Below, in pieces: positions 35,499 to 44,896 of a stretch of 64,000 nucleotides of DNA. Under the pieces are notes generated by a model that had not been told where the DNA came from, did no database searches, and was given only the letters and a program-made list of their open reading frames with translations. The first letter of the stretch is position 1. Each line of letters starts with the position of its first letter. The translations under genes and the position numbers were made by a program. The stretch is from Sphingomonas sp. LHG3406-1 (GTDB lineage: Bacteria; Pseudomonadota; Alphaproteobacteria; Sphingomonadales; Sphingomonadaceae): NCBI RefSeq assembly GCF_029637485.1, contig NZ_CP069128.1, positions 2,760,001-2,824,000 of the forward strand, read 5' to 3'.

Positions 35499-35639
35499 GT
35501 GGATAGCACCGTCCTCGGCATCATCGTCGGCGTGGTCGCCGGCCTCATCGTCCTCAAATTCGTCAAGGGCGTGATCAAGTTCGTGGTGCTCGGCATCGTG
35601 GTCCTGGTCGCGCTCGCGCTTGCCGGGGTGTTCAACTGA
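35499..35639 (+). CDS. 46-residue membrane peptide between nuoE and nuoF
   Basis: The frame begins with a GTG directly after the nuoE TAA and ends with a TGA sharing one base with the nuoF ATG. It encodes two hydrophobic segments ([16 protein letters not shown] and [18 protein letters not shown]) joined by KGVIK, a small membrane hairpin. It has no similarity that I recognise to a Nuo subunit. Position and coupling imply co-expression with complex I; a role in its assembly or stability is conjecture. Confidence 0.75.
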   Translation: MDSTVLGIIVGVVAGLIVLKFVKGVIKFVVLGIVVLVALALAGVFN

Positions 35640-36949
35640 TGGGCTATACCGGGCCTCTCGCGGACAAGGACCGCATCTTCACCAACGTCTACGGCTTCCA
35701 GTCGCCCGATCTGAAGGCGGCGCAGGCGCGGGGCGACTGGGACAATACCAAGGCGCTGATGGCCGACGGCCCCGACGCGATCATCGACGCGGTCAAGGCT
35801 TCGGGCCTGCGCGGGCGGGGCGGCGCGGGATTCCCGACCGGCATGAAGTGGAGCTTCATGCCCAAGGAGCCGAAGCCGGGTAAACCGAACTTCCTCGTCA
35901 TCAACGCCGACGAGTCCGAGCCGGGGTCCTGCAAGGACCGCGAGATCATCCGCCATGATCCGCACAAGCTGATCGAAGGCGCGCTGATCGCCAGCTTCGC
36001 GATGCGGGCGCGAGCCTGCTACATCTACATCCGCGGCGAATATATTCGCGAAGCGCAGGCGCTCGAGAAGGCGATCGCGGAGGCCTATGCCGCGGGCCTG
36101 GTCGGCAAGAATGCGGCGGGGTCGGGCTACGACTTCGACATCTTCTGCCATCGCGGCGCAGGCGCCTACATCTGCGGCGAAGAGACCGCGATGCTGGAGA
36201 GCCTGGAAGGCAAGCAGGGCCGTCCGCGCCTGAAGCCGCCGTTCCCGGCGGGCGCCGGCCTCTATGGCTGCCCGACGACCGTCAACAATGTCGAGTCCAT
36301 CGCGGTCGTCCCGACCATCCTGCGCCGGGGCGCGGCCTGGTTCGCCGGCTTCGGGCGCGAGAAGAACGAGGGCACCAAGCTCTTCCAGATCTCCGGCCAT
36401 GTGGTGAAGCCGACGGTCGTCGAGGAGAGCATGAGCATCTCCTTCCGCGAGCTGATCGACCGCCATTGCGGCGGCATCCGCGGCGGCTGGGACAATCTGC
36501 TCGCCGTGATCCCCGGCGGCTCCTCGGTGCCTTTGGTGCCAGCGGCCGAGATCATGGACGCACCGATGGACTTCGACGGGCTGAAGGCGCTTGGGTCCGG
36601 CCTCGGCACGGCGGCGATCATCGTCATGGACAGGTCGACCGACATCGTCCGCGCGATCAGCCGCATCAGCTATTTCTACAAGCATGAGAGCTGCGGCCAG
36701 TGCACCCCGTGCCGCGAAGGCACCGGCTGGATGTGGCGGATCATGGAGCGGCTGCGCGAAGGCGACGGATCCCCTGAGCTGATCGACAAGCTCTACGACG
36801 TCACCAAGCAGGTCGAAGGCCACACCATCTGCGCGTTGGGCGACGCGGCGGCCTGGCCGATCCAGGGCCTGATCAAGCACTTCCGCCCCGAGCTGGAGCG
36901 TCGCATCGCCGAGCGCAACGGCGGCGCGATGCTGGAGGCGGCTGAGTGA
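35639..36949 (+). CDS. nuoF: NADH-quinone oxidoreductase subunit F
   Basis: 436 residues. It binds NADH and FMN and carries the N3 [4Fe-4S] cluster. Visible: [16 protein letters not shown] (FMN/NADH glycine-rich loops), [29 protein letters not shown], and the cluster motif [12 protein letters not shown] with the later Cys in HTICALGD. Length and motifs are normal. Confidence 0.96.
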   Translation: MGYTGPLADKDRIFTNVYGFQSPDLKAAQARGDWDNTKALMADGPDAIIDAVKASGLRGRGGAGFPTGMKWSFMPKEPKPGKPNFLVINADESEPGSCKDREIIRHDPHKLIEGALIASFAMRARACYIYIRGEYIREAQALEKAIAEAYAAGLVGKNAAGSGYDFDIFCHRGAGAYICGEETAMLESLEGKQGRPRLKPPFPAGAGLYGCPTTVNNVESIAVVPTILRRGAAWFAGFGREKNEGTKLFQISGHVVKPTVVEESMSISFRELIDRHCGGIRGGWDNLLAVIPGGSSVPLVPAAEIMDAPMDFDGLKALGSGLGTAAIIVMDRSTDIVRAISRISYFYKHESCGQCTPCREGTGWMWRIMERLREGDGSPELIDKLYDVTKQVEGHTICALGDAAAWPIQGLIKHFRPELERRIAERNGGAMLEAAE

Positions 36950-37155
36950 GCCTGAGCCTCTTCGTCATTCTCATCCTGTCGGCGGTGGCGTTCCTCTACG
37001 CCCTGACAGCGCTGCGTCGCGTGAAGCGGCAGGGCGCGCGACAGTATGGCGATGGCGGTTACGAAGGTGGCTATTCCTCCAGGGACAAGAGTTCGGACGG
37101 CGACAGTGACGGCGGTGATGGCGGTGGCGGCGATGGCGGCGGAGGAGGCGACTGA
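36946..37155 (+). CDS. 69-residue membrane-anchored Gly/Asp-rich peptide in nuo operon
   Basis: A GTG start overlaps the nuoF stop (GTGA). One hydrophobic helix ([20 protein letters not shown]) is followed by a basic stretch and then a tail consisting almost only of Gly, Asp and Ser. The topology predicts a periplasm-in, cytoplasm-out single anchor or the reverse. The TGA is shared with the next ATG. Family unknown; the low-complexity end may be spurious in function but its coupling to nuoF argues it is translated. Confidence 0.65.
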   Translation: MSLSLFVILILSAVAFLYALTALRRVKRQGARQYGDGGYEGGYSSRDKSSDGDSDGGDGGGGDGGGGGD

Positions 37156-37229
37156 TGCCTAAGGTCATTGTCGATGGTCAGGAAATCGAGGTCTGCGCGG
37201 GTGTGACCGTGGTGGAGGCGGCAGAATGA
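37155..37229 (+). pseudogene. 24-codon diverged copy of the nuoG 5' end
   Basis: [20 protein letters not shown] followed by EAAE and a TGA. It matches the first 24 residues of the downstream nuoG ([20 protein letters not shown]...) at 18 of 24 positions, and about 55 of 72 bases. It starts by overlapping the preceding stop (TGATG) exactly as the full nuoG does, and its TGA overlaps the ATG of the next gene. It therefore looks like the stub of a duplicated nuoG left when the next gene came to lie between the copies. It may now serve only to couple translation. Confidence 0.8.
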
Positions 37230-37906
37230 TCCTTCCGGTCATCCTGGTCGCCATCGCCACCGCGCCGTCTGGCAAGAACGAGTGGCGTGAAGCGGTTGCG
37301 TCCGACACGCGGCAGGTCCTCCAGGCCTATGCCCGCTGCTCCGCCAAGCTCGAGCCGGACCTTGCCGCGCGCTTCGTGCTCATGAACGACGGTGAGCGTC
37401 TTCCGGAACGCGACTTTCGACGCCTGTTCGATGGCAAGTGCCTCGGCTTGCGGGGAGGCCAGATGCGGATGCGTGCGTGGCGCTCCCGCGCCGCTTTGGC
37501 GGAAGCCTTGATCGTCCGAAACAATGATCGCTTCAAGCGCGACTCCTTTGCTTCGGTTCCGCCACTCGAGTGGACGATCACCCAGCCTGTCCCCGACGTG
37601 CCGACGGATGCCGCCGCCGCTCAACTACACGCGCAGGTGTCGCAAGCCGAGGCGCAGCACGCCGCCCTCGGGGAGTGCGTATCCCGCGCCGATCCCGTTT
37701 CCACGCTCGCCGTGCTCAAGTCGAAGATCGACTCCGATGACGAGATGGCCAAGCTCAAGGCCCTCGCGCCACGGATCGCCGGCTGCGTTCAGCAGGGCCA
37801 GACCCTTGCCTTTAACCGAACGCACCTGCGCGCTGGCATGGCGCTGGCCTATTATCGCCTGGCCGCCGGCCCGACGGGCGCTCGCCCGACTGCAGGAACA
37901 AACTGA
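37226..37906 (+). CDS. exported-looking protein with internal duplication, inserted before nuoG
   Basis: 226 residues. The N-terminus (MILPVILVAIATAPS) is a short hydrophobic, signal-like segment. Two repeats of about 60 residues follow: one around YARCSAKLEPDLAARFVL...KCLGLRGGQ, the other around LGECVSRADPVSTLAVLK...GCVQQGQTLAFNRTHLRAG. Both have Cys, ~10 residues, a helical part, Cys and a G-Q/R region, so disulfide-containing repeats are likely. I recall Cys-repeat proteins of this type in sphingomonads with no assigned function. It is coupled by ATGA to the nuoG fragment and by TGATG to nuoG. Confidence 0.75.
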   Translation: MILPVILVAIATAPSGKNEWREAVASDTRQVLQAYARCSAKLEPDLAARFVLMNDGERLPERDFRRLFDGKCLGLRGGQMRMRAWRSRAALAEALIVRNNDRFKRDSFASVPPLEWTITQPVPDVPTDAAAAQLHAQVSQAEAQHAALGECVSRADPVSTLAVLKSKIDSDDEMAKLKALAPRIAGCVQQGQTLAFNRTHLRAGMALAYYRLAAGPTGARPTAGTN

Positions 37907-39918
37907 TGCCCAAGGTCACCGTCGACGGACAAGAAATCGAGGTCCCCGCAGGGGCGACCGTGCTGCAGGCGTGCGAGCTTGCCGGCAAGGAGATCCCGCG
38001 CTTCTGCTACCACGAGCGGCTGAGCATTGCCGGCAATTGCCGCATGTGCCTGGTCGAAGTGTCGCCGGGGCCGCCCAAGCCGCAGGCGAGTTGCGCGCTT
38101 CCGGCGGCCGACAATCAGGTGATCCGCACCGATACGGCGATGGTCAAGAAGGCACGGGAAGGGGTGATGGAGTTCCTCCTCATCAACCACCCGCTCGACT
38201 GCCCGATCTGCGACCAGGGTGGCGAATGCGACCTGCAGGACCAGGCCATGTCCTATGGCCGCTCGTCCAGCCGCTTCGACGAAAACAAGCGATCGGTCGA
38301 CGACAAATATATGGGGCCGATCATCAAGACGGCCATGACCCGATGCATCCAGTGCACCCGCTGCGTGCGCTTCGCCGAGGAAGTGGCGGGGACGCCCGAG
38401 ATCGGCATGCTCTACCGCGGCGAGGATGCGCAGATCACCGCCTATCTGGAGCGGGCGCTGACCAGCGAGCTTTCCGGCAACCTCGCCGACCTCTGCCCGG
38501 TGGGTGCGCTGCTGCAGGCGCCGCAGAATTTTGAATATCGGCCGTGGGAGCTGCGCAAGATTCCGTCGATCGACGTGATGGACGCGGTCGGCAGCAACAT
38601 CCGCCTCGACGTGCGCGGGCCGCAGGTGATGCGGATCCTGCCGCGCATCAACGAGGACGTGAACGAGGAGTGGATCAGCGACAAGACGCGGCATCATGCC
38701 GACGCGCTAGTCCGCAACCGCCTCGACCGCCCGTGGATGCGCGAGAACGGCAAGCTTCGCGCCACCACCTGGGCGGAGGCGCTCGACGTCTTCGCGGCCG
38801 AGCTGCGCAGCGCCGGGTCGAAGGTCGCGGCGATCGCCGGTGACCTCGTCGATGCGGAGACCATGTTCGCGGTGAAGAAGCTGCTGGAGGGGCAGGGGTC
38901 CACCCTCCTCGAAGGGCGCCAGACCGGGCTCGACTATGACGTGACCAGTCTCTCGGCGGTGGCCTTCAATTCGACGCTCACGGGCATCGAAGACGCTGAC
39001 GCCATCCTGCTGATCGGCACCAACCCGCGCTGGGAAGCCCCGTTGGTGAATACGCGGCTGCGCAAGGCGGTCCGCCGCCAGGGCGCGCCGGTGTTCAGCA
39101 TCGGACCGGCGGTCGACCTCACCTTCCCCGTTACCGACATCGGCGATGATCTGTCGCTGCTCGGCAAGCTGCCTGCGGCCGTGACCGAGGCCTTTGCCGC
39201 CGCGAAGCGTCCGGCGGTGATCGTCGGCCCGGGCGCGCTCGGCGCGGGCGCGCTCGGCGCGGCGCTGGCGCTGGTCGAACCGCTCGGCCTGATCAAGGAC
39301 GGCTGGAACGGCTTCAATGTCATCCACACCGCCGCCAGCCGCATGGCGTCCCTTCTGCTCGGCTTTGCGCAGAAGGGCGGGATCGCCGATCTCGAGGCCG
39401 CCGCGCCCGAGCTCGTGCTGCTGCTCGGTGCCGACGAAGTCGCGCCGGAGCGATTCGCAGGGGCCTTCAAGGTTTACATCGGCCACCATGGCGACAAGGG
39501 CGCGCGTCAGGCCGACCTCGTCCTTCCGGCCGCCGCCTACAGCGAGAAGCACGGCACCTTCGTCAACATGGAGGGCCGCGTGCAGCGCGCCGAAAAGGCC
39601 AGCTTCTCGCCCGGCGAAGCACGCGAGGACTGGACCATCCTGCGGGCCGTCAGCGACCTCGTCGGCAAGCCGCTTCCCTTCGACCGCTTCGACCAGCTCC
39701 GCGCCGCGATGATCGCCGAAGTGCCGCAGCTCGGCACCGACGGCCTGATCGCCATGCCATGGTCGCCGCCGAAGCTTGCTGCGGAAGCGAGCGGGCCGGT
39801 GACGCTCCCGGTCAAGGATTTCTATCTCACCAACCCGATCAGCCGCGCCAGCCCGACCATGCAGCGCTGCTCCGCCGAGCTGATCCATGGACAGAGTTTC
39901 GCCGAGGCCGCCGAATGA
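37906..39918 (+). CDS. nuoG: NADH-quinone oxidoreductase subunit G
   Basis: 670 residues. Residues 1-80 hold a [2Fe-2S] ferredoxin domain (Cys34, Cys45, Cys48 in [16 protein letters not shown] and Cys62). A His-coordinated [4Fe-4S] domain follows ([18 protein letters not shown]), then a second [4Fe-4S] motif [10 protein letters not shown]. The C-terminal half is a molybdopterin-oxidoreductase-like domain without cofactor. Its start overlaps the preceding gene (TGATG) and its end overlaps nuoH by 4 bp. Confidence 0.96.
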   Translation: MPKVTVDGQEIEVPAGATVLQACELAGKEIPRFCYHERLSIAGNCRMCLVEVSPGPPKPQASCALPAADNQVIRTDTAMVKKAREGVMEFLLINHPLDCPICDQGGECDLQDQAMSYGRSSSRFDENKRSVDDKYMGPIIKTAMTRCIQCTRCVRFAEEVAGTPEIGMLYRGEDAQITAYLERALTSELSGNLADLCPVGALLQAPQNFEYRPWELRKIPSIDVMDAVGSNIRLDVRGPQVMRILPRINEDVNEEWISDKTRHHADALVRNRLDRPWMRENGKLRATTWAEALDVFAAELRSAGSKVAAIAGDLVDAETMFAVKKLLEGQGSTLLEGRQTGLDYDVTSLSAVAFNSTLTGIEDADAILLIGTNPRWEAPLVNTRLRKAVRRQGAPVFSIGPAVDLTFPVTDIGDDLSLLGKLPAAVTEAFAAAKRPAVIVGPGALGAGALGAALALVEPLGLIKDGWNGFNVIHTAASRMASLLLGFAQKGGIADLEAAAPELVLLLGADEVAPERFAGAFKVYIGHHGDKGARQADLVLPAAAYSEKHGTFVNMEGRVQRAEKASFSPGEAREDWTILRAVSDLVGKPLPFDRFDQLRAAMIAEVPQLGTDGLIAMPWSPPKLAAEASGPVTLPVKDFYLTNPISRASPTMQRCSAELIHGQSFAEAAE

Positions 39919-40967
39919 CCGCTACCTTCCAGGGCTGGGGCCTGACCTACGAATGGTCGTGGTTCATCGCGACCATCGCCGGTATCCTGCTCATCGCGCT
40001 TCCGCTGATGCTGGCGGTGGCGATGATCATCTATGCCGAGCGCAAGATCTGGGCCGCCATCGCGCTTCGTCGCGGCCCCAACGTTGTCGGTCCGTTCGGC
40101 CTGCTGCAGAGCTTCGCGGACGGCCTCAAGGTCTTCCTCAAGGAGACGATCGTCCCGACCAGCGCCAACAAGGGCCTGTTCCTTCTGGCGCCGATCATCA
40201 GCTTCACCGTCGCGCTGATCGTCTGGGCGGTGGTGCCGTTCGAAGTCGGCGTGGTGCTGTCCGACATCAACGTCGGCCTGCTCTACATCCTCGCGGCGAG
40301 CAGCCTTGGCGTCTACGGCATCATCATCGCCGGCTGGGCGTCCAACTCCAAATATCCCTTCTTCTCGGCCCTGCGCGCGGCCGCGCAGATGGTCAGCTAT
40401 GAAGTGTCGATCGGCTTCGTGCTGATCTGCGTCGTCCTCTACGCCGGCACCTTCAACATGACCCAGATCGTCCTGGGTCAGCAGGGCCATGTGTTCGGGA
40501 TCCTCAATGGCTACGGCTTCAACCCGCTGCTGTTCCCGATGGCGGTGGTGTTCCTCATCTCGTCCATGGCCGAGACCTTCCGCACGCCGTTCGACCTGAC
40601 CGAGGCGGAAAGCGAGCTCGTCGCCGGTTTCCAGACCGAATATAGCTCCATGAGCTTCGCGCTCTTCTGGCTCGGCGAATATGGCAACGTCATCCTGATG
40701 TGCGCCTTGAACGCCATCCTCTTCTGGGGCGGGTTCCTGCCGCCACTGAACATCGATCTTCTGCCCTGGTTCGATATCCCCGGCATCATCTGGCTGTTCG
40801 CCAAGATGCTATTGTTCTTCTTCATCTTCGGCTGGGTCCGCGCGACCGTGCCGAGGTACCGCTACGATCAGCTGATGCGGCTGGGCTGGAAGATCTTCCT
40901 CCCGCTGTCGCTGTTCTTCGTCTTCGCGATCAGCCTGTGGCTGATGCTGACGAGGTATGGCGGATGA
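39915..40967 (+). CDS. nuoH: NADH-quinone oxidoreductase subunit H
   Basis: 350 residues from the ATG at 39915, which overlaps the nuoG stop. Eight membrane helices. It contains the classical [30 protein letters not shown] sequence, forming part of the quinone chamber, and the conserved [18 protein letters not shown] near the E-channel. The C-terminal helix ends in LMLTRYGG. Confidence 0.96.
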   Translation: MTATFQGWGLTYEWSWFIATIAGILLIALPLMLAVAMIIYAERKIWAAIALRRGPNVVGPFGLLQSFADGLKVFLKETIVPTSANKGLFLLAPIISFTVALIVWAVVPFEVGVVLSDINVGLLYILAASSLGVYGIIIAGWASNSKYPFFSALRAAAQMVSYEVSIGFVLICVVLYAGTFNMTQIVLGQQGHVFGILNGYGFNPLLFPMAVVFLISSMAETFRTPFDLTEAESELVAGFQTEYSSMSFALFWLGEYGNVILMCALNAILFWGGFLPPLNIDLLPWFDIPGIIWLFAKMLLFFFIFGWVRATVPRYRYDQLMRLGWKIFLPLSLFFVFAISLWLMLTRYGG

Positions 40968-41449
40968 TCGCGGGCCTCGTCCTGTTGGCGCTGGCGCAAC
41001 CCACGACGGTTACGCGCCAGGCGCCGAGCGACCGCCCAGCCGTCCACGGGGTCGCCTTCCGCTGCCCCATGACCCTGGCGCCCGGCAGCTACGCCACCTT
41101 GGTGGGCACGGTGCCGACGTTCGAGGCAGGGTGGAACACCGGCGATCGTCGCGGCCTTGATGTGACCGGCAATGGCCCCGAATGGGTGAGAGGGCGGCAC
41201 TTCGCCTCGCTGGTCACGTTCAATGCCGGCCACCGCCGTTATCTCATCTCGTTCGCCGACCCTGAGACAGCCGACGCATCCTATCAGTTCGACGTCATCC
41301 TGCTCCCTGATGGGGCCAAAGGCATGGGCGTTCTCCGCCACGTCGGACCCTATGTTTCCGGCCAAGATCCGGTCCGCACTTCGCGACTTGTCGCGACCAG
41401 TTACTGCGATTCCGATTGGACGGCCGCCAAAGGAATTCGGAAGCAATGA
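40964..41449 (+). CDS. 161-residue exported-looking protein between nuoH and nuoI
   Basis: An ATG overlapping the nuoH stop and an end overlapping the nuoI ATG (ATGA at both borders). The N-terminus ([13 protein letters not shown]) is a short hydrophobic signal-like segment; the rest is soluble, with only two Cys (FRCPM and SYCDSDW), one near each end, that could form a disulfide, and beta-rich sequence such as [20 protein letters not shown]. No similarity to a complex I subunit is recognised. Position suggests co-expression with the membrane arm. Confidence 0.72.
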   Translation: MIAGLVLLALAQPTTVTRQAPSDRPAVHGVAFRCPMTLAPGSYATLVGTVPTFEAGWNTGDRRGLDVTGNGPEWVRGRHFASLVTFNAGHRRYLISFADPETADASYQFDVILLPDGAKGMGVLRHVGPYVSGQDPVRTSRLVATSYCDSDWTAAKGIRKQ

Positions 41450-41928
41450 TTGCCCAGTTCATCAAGTCGTTCACCCTGTGGGAGCTGGTGAAGGGCCATG
41501 CCCTGACCCTGAAGTATTTCTTCAAGCCCAAGGCGACGATCAACTACCCCTACGAGAAGACCCCGCAGAGCCCGCGCTTCCGGGGTGAGCATGCGCTGCG
41601 CCGTTATCCCAACGGCGAAGAGCGCTGCATTGCCTGCAAACTCTGCGAGGCGGTGTGCCCGGCGCTCGCCATCACCATCGAGGCCGAGCCGCGCGAGGAC
41701 GGGTCGCGGCGGACGACCCGCTACGACATCGACATGGTCAAGTGCATCTATTGCGGCCTGTGCGCCGAGGCCTGCCCGGTCGATGCCATCGTCGAAGGGC
41801 CGAACCTCGAATTTTCAACCGAGACGCGTGAGGAGCTGCTCTACGACAAGGCCAAGCTGCTCGCCAACGGTGACCGCTGGGAACAGGCCATCGCGGCGAA
41901 CCTTGCCGCCGATGCGGCCTACCGTTAA
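41446..41928 (+). CDS. nuoI: NADH-quinone oxidoreductase subunit I
   Basis: 160 residues from the ATG at 41446, overlapping the previous stop. An N-terminal amphipathic helix, then the two tandem [4Fe-4S] motifs [12 protein letters not shown] and [12 protein letters not shown] (clusters N6a/N6b). Normal length for the 23-kDa TYKY subunit. It is followed 15 bp later by nuoJ. Confidence 0.96.
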   Translation: MIAQFIKSFTLWELVKGHALTLKYFFKPKATINYPYEKTPQSPRFRGEHALRRYPNGEERCIACKLCEAVCPALAITIEAEPREDGSRRTTRYDIDMVKCIYCGLCAEACPVDAIVEGPNLEFSTETREELLYDKAKLLANGDRWEQAIAANLAADAAYR

Positions 41929-41943
41929 GCGCCCGGCCAACCC

Positions 41944-42546
41944 ATGATCGCGCTCATCGCCTTCTACCTGTTCGCAGCCGTCACCATCACGTCCGCCGTG
42001 CTGGTGATCTTCGCGCGCAATCCCGTCCACTCGGTGCTGTGGCTGATCCTTGCCTTCTTCAATGCGGCCGGGCTGATGCTGCTGGTCGGGGCCGAGTTCA
42101 TCGCCATGCTGCTGGTGATCGTCTACGTCGGCGCGGTCGCGGTGCTGTTCCTGTTCGTGGTCATGATGCTGGACATCGACTTCAGCCAGCTGCGCTCCGG
42201 CTTCAACCGCAACCTGCCGTTCGGCCTGCTGATCGCCATCGTGCTGCTGGCCGAGATCGTCATCGCTTTTTCGGCCTACAGGGCGGGCCCGGCGGTCGCC
42301 GCCCAGCCGGTCGCGAGCCCCGTGCCCAACATCGAGGCGCTCGGCGTCGAGCTCTACAGCCGCTACCTGCTGCCGTTCGAGCTTGCCGGCCTGATCCTGC
42401 TGGTCGCGATGATCGGCGCGATCGTGCTGACTCACCGCAGCCGCGGCGACGCGCGCGGCCAGAATGCCTCCAAGCAGATCGGCCGCCGCCCGCAAGATGC
42501 GGTGCGCAACGTCAACCAGCCCGTCGGCGAGGGGATGAAGCTGTGA
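41944..42546 (+). CDS. nuoJ: NADH-quinone oxidoreductase subunit J
   Basis: 200 residues with five membrane helices. [20 protein letters not shown] is the conserved third helix containing the pi-bulge region that couples electron transfer to proton pumping. The last ~35 residues are a basic/polar cytoplasmic tail. Its TGA overlaps the nuoK GTG. Confidence 0.95.
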   Translation: MIALIAFYLFAAVTITSAVLVIFARNPVHSVLWLILAFFNAAGLMLLVGAEFIAMLLVIVYVGAVAVLFLFVVMMLDIDFSQLRSGFNRNLPFGLLIAIVLLAEIVIAFSAYRAGPAVAAQPVASPVPNIEALGVELYSRYLLPFELAGLILLVAMIGAIVLTHRSRGDARGQNASKQIGRRPQDAVRNVNQPVGEGMKL

Positions 42547-42848
42547 TCGGCCTCACGCACTATCTCACCGTGTCGGCGATCCTGTTCGTGATCGGCGTGC
42601 TCGGCATCTTCCTCAACCGCCGCAACGTCATCCTGATGCTGATGGCGATCGAGCTGCTGCTGCTCTCGGTCAACATCAACCTCGTCGCCTTCAGCGCCTT
42701 CCTCGGCGACATGAAGGGGCAGATCTTCGCCATGTTCGTCCTGACCGTCGCCGCCGCCGAGGCTGCGATCGGGCTGGCGATCCTGGTCATCTTCTTCCGT
42801 CGCCGCGGGACCATCGCGGTCGACGCCGCCGACAGCATGCACGGGTAA
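42543..42848 (+). CDS. nuoK: NADH-quinone oxidoreductase subunit K
   Basis: 101 residues from the GTG at 42543 (overlapping the nuoJ stop). Three helices with the conserved Glu residues: [17 protein letters not shown] and [17 protein letters not shown], both needed for proton translocation. Exactly the usual size. Confidence 0.95.
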   Translation: MIGLTHYLTVSAILFVIGVLGIFLNRRNVILMLMAIELLLLSVNINLVAFSAFLGDMKGQIFAMFVLTVAAAEAAIGLAILVIFFRRRGTIAVDAADSMHG

Positions 42849-42849
42849 G

Positions 42850-44895
42850 ATGCAGTCCATCATCCTCATCGTCTTCCTGCCTTTGCTGGCCGCGATCGTC
42901 GCCGGCCTGGGCGGACGCGCGATCGGCAAGGTGCCGGCCAAGGTCATCACCACCGGCGCGCTGTTCATCAGCTGCGCGCTTAGCTGGCCGATCTTCCTCG
43001 GCTTCCTGTCGGGCGCGAACACCGCGACCGTCGTGCCGGTGCTCGAGTGGATCAATTCTGGCGACCTGCAGGTGGACTGGAGTCTCCGCGTCGATACGCT
43101 GACGGCGGTCATGCTGGTGGTGATCACCACCGTCTCCAGCCTCGTCCACCTCTACAGCTGGGGCTATATGGAGGAGGATCCCTCCCAGCCCCGCTTCTTC
43201 GCCTATCTGTCGCTGTTCACCTTCGCCATGCTGATGCTGGTGACGGCCGACAGCCTGATCCAGATGTTCTTCGGCTGGGAAGGGGTGGGCCTCGCGTCCT
43301 ACCTTCTGATCGGCTTCTGGTACCACAAGCCGTCGGCCAATGCGGCGGCAATCAAGGCGTTCGTCGTCAACCGCGTCGGCGACTTCGGCTTTTCGCTCGG
43401 CATCTTCGGCACCTTCCTGGTGTTCGGCACCGTGTCGATCCCGGCGATCCTCGAAGCGGCACCCGGCATGGCGGGCTCGACCATCGGCTTTGCCGGCATG
43501 CGGGTCGACACCATGACCCTGCTCTGCCTGCTGCTGTTCGTCGGCGCGATGGGCAAGTCGGCGCAGCTTGGCCTGCACACCTGGCTTCCGGACGCGATGG
43601 AAGGCCCGACCCCGGTCAGCGCGCTGATCCATGCCGCGACCATGGTCACCGCCGGCGTGTTCATGGTCTGCCGCCTGTCGCCGATGTTCGAGACGAGCGA
43701 GACGGCGCTGACCGTGGTCACCTATGTCGGCCTCGCCACGGCGCTGTTCGCGGCGACGGTTGGCCTGGTCCAGAACGACATCAAGCGGGTGATCGCCTAT
43801 TCGACCTGCAGCCAATTGGGCTTCATGTTCTTCGCGGCGGGCGTCGGCGCCTATGGCGCGGCCATGTTCCACCTCTTCACCCACGCCTTCTTCAAGGCGT
43901 TGCTGTTCCTCGGTGCAGGCTCGGTCATCCATGCCATGCACCATGAACAGGATATGCGTTACTATGGCGCGCTCCGCAAAGAGATCCCGCTTACCTTCTG
44001 GGCGATGATCCTCGGCACGCTGGCGATCACCGGCGTCGGCATCTACGGCGTGTTCGGTTTCGCCGGTTTCTATTCGAAGGACGCCATCCTCGAGAGCGCC
44101 TATGCCGCCGGCACCGTCCCGGGCACCATGGCCTTCTGGATCGGCGCCTTCACCGCGCTCCTGACCAGCTTCTATTCGTGGCGGCTTATCTTCCTGACCT
44201 TCTTCGGCCAGGCGCGCTGGGCGGCCAGCGAGCATATCCAGCATGCGGTGCATGGCGATCATCACGATCACCCGGACGAGGAGCATGGCGACAGCAGCGA
44301 CTCGGCCCATGCCGCGCCGGTCACCGGCACCGCCGGCTATCACCCGCACGAAAGCCCCTGGCCGATGCTGGTACCGCTGGCCGTGCTCAGCCTCGGCGCG
44401 GTGTTCGCCGGCTTCGCTTTCTATTATCCCTTCTTCGGGACCGAAGAGGGCGCGGCCTTCTGGGCTGGCAGCCTCGTCCATGACGAGCATCTCGTCCATG
44501 CCGCCCACGAGGTGCCTTTGTGGGTGAAGCTGACCCCGGCCGTCGTCATGCTGATCGGCCTCGGCCTTGCCTGGAACAACTACATTCGCCGTCCTGACAT
44601 GCCGGCCAAGTGGATCGCTGCTACGGGACCGATCCACAACTTCTTCATGAACAAGTGGTATTTCGACGAGCTCTACGCCTTCCTGTTCATCCGCCCGAGC
44701 CTCGCGCTCGGCCGGCTGTTCTGGAAGCGTGGCGATGAGAAGACCATCGACCGTTTCGGCCCGCATGGCGCCGCCTATGCGGTGGGGATCGGCAACCGCA
44801 TGACCGCCCGGCTGCAGTCGGGTTATCTCAACTCCTATGCCCTCGTCATGCTGCTCGGCCTGGTCGGCGCGGCTACCTGGGTGATGACCCGCTGA
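42850..44895 (+). CDS. nuoL: NADH-quinone oxidoreductase subunit L
   Basis: 681 residues; antiporter-like subunit with about 16 helices and the long lateral helix at the C-terminus. Conserved [18 protein letters not shown] and [25 protein letters not shown] are present, with the channel Lys and Glu in the expected helices. A cytoplasmic loop at about residues 463-500 is rich in His and acidic residues ([13 protein letters not shown]), which could bind metal. Separated from its neighbours by single bases. Confidence 0.96.
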   Translation: MQSIILIVFLPLLAAIVAGLGGRAIGKVPAKVITTGALFISCALSWPIFLGFLSGANTATVVPVLEWINSGDLQVDWSLRVDTLTAVMLVVITTVSSLVHLYSWGYMEEDPSQPRFFAYLSLFTFAMLMLVTADSLIQMFFGWEGVGLASYLLIGFWYHKPSANAAAIKAFVVNRVGDFGFSLGIFGTFLVFGTVSIPAILEAAPGMAGSTIGFAGMRVDTMTLLCLLLFVGAMGKSAQLGLHTWLPDAMEGPTPVSALIHAATMVTAGVFMVCRLSPMFETSETALTVVTYVGLATALFAATVGLVQNDIKRVIAYSTCSQLGFMFFAAGVGAYGAAMFHLFTHAFFKALLFLGAGSVIHAMHHEQDMRYYGALRKEIPLTFWAMILGTLAITGVGIYGVFGFAGFYSKDAILESAYAAGTVPGTMAFWIGAFTALLTSFYSWRLIFLTFFGQARWAASEHIQHAVHGDHHDHPDEEHGDSSDSAHAAPVTGTAGYHPHESPWPMLVPLAVLSLGAVFAGFAFYYPFFGTEEGAAFWAGSLVHDEHLVHAAHEVPLWVKLTPAVVMLIGLGLAWNNYIRRPDMPAKWIAATGPIHNFFMNKWYFDELYAFLFIRPSLALGRLFWKRGDEKTIDRFGPHGAAYAVGIGNRMTARLQSGYLNSYALVMLLGLVGAATWVMTR

Positions 44896-44896
44896 T

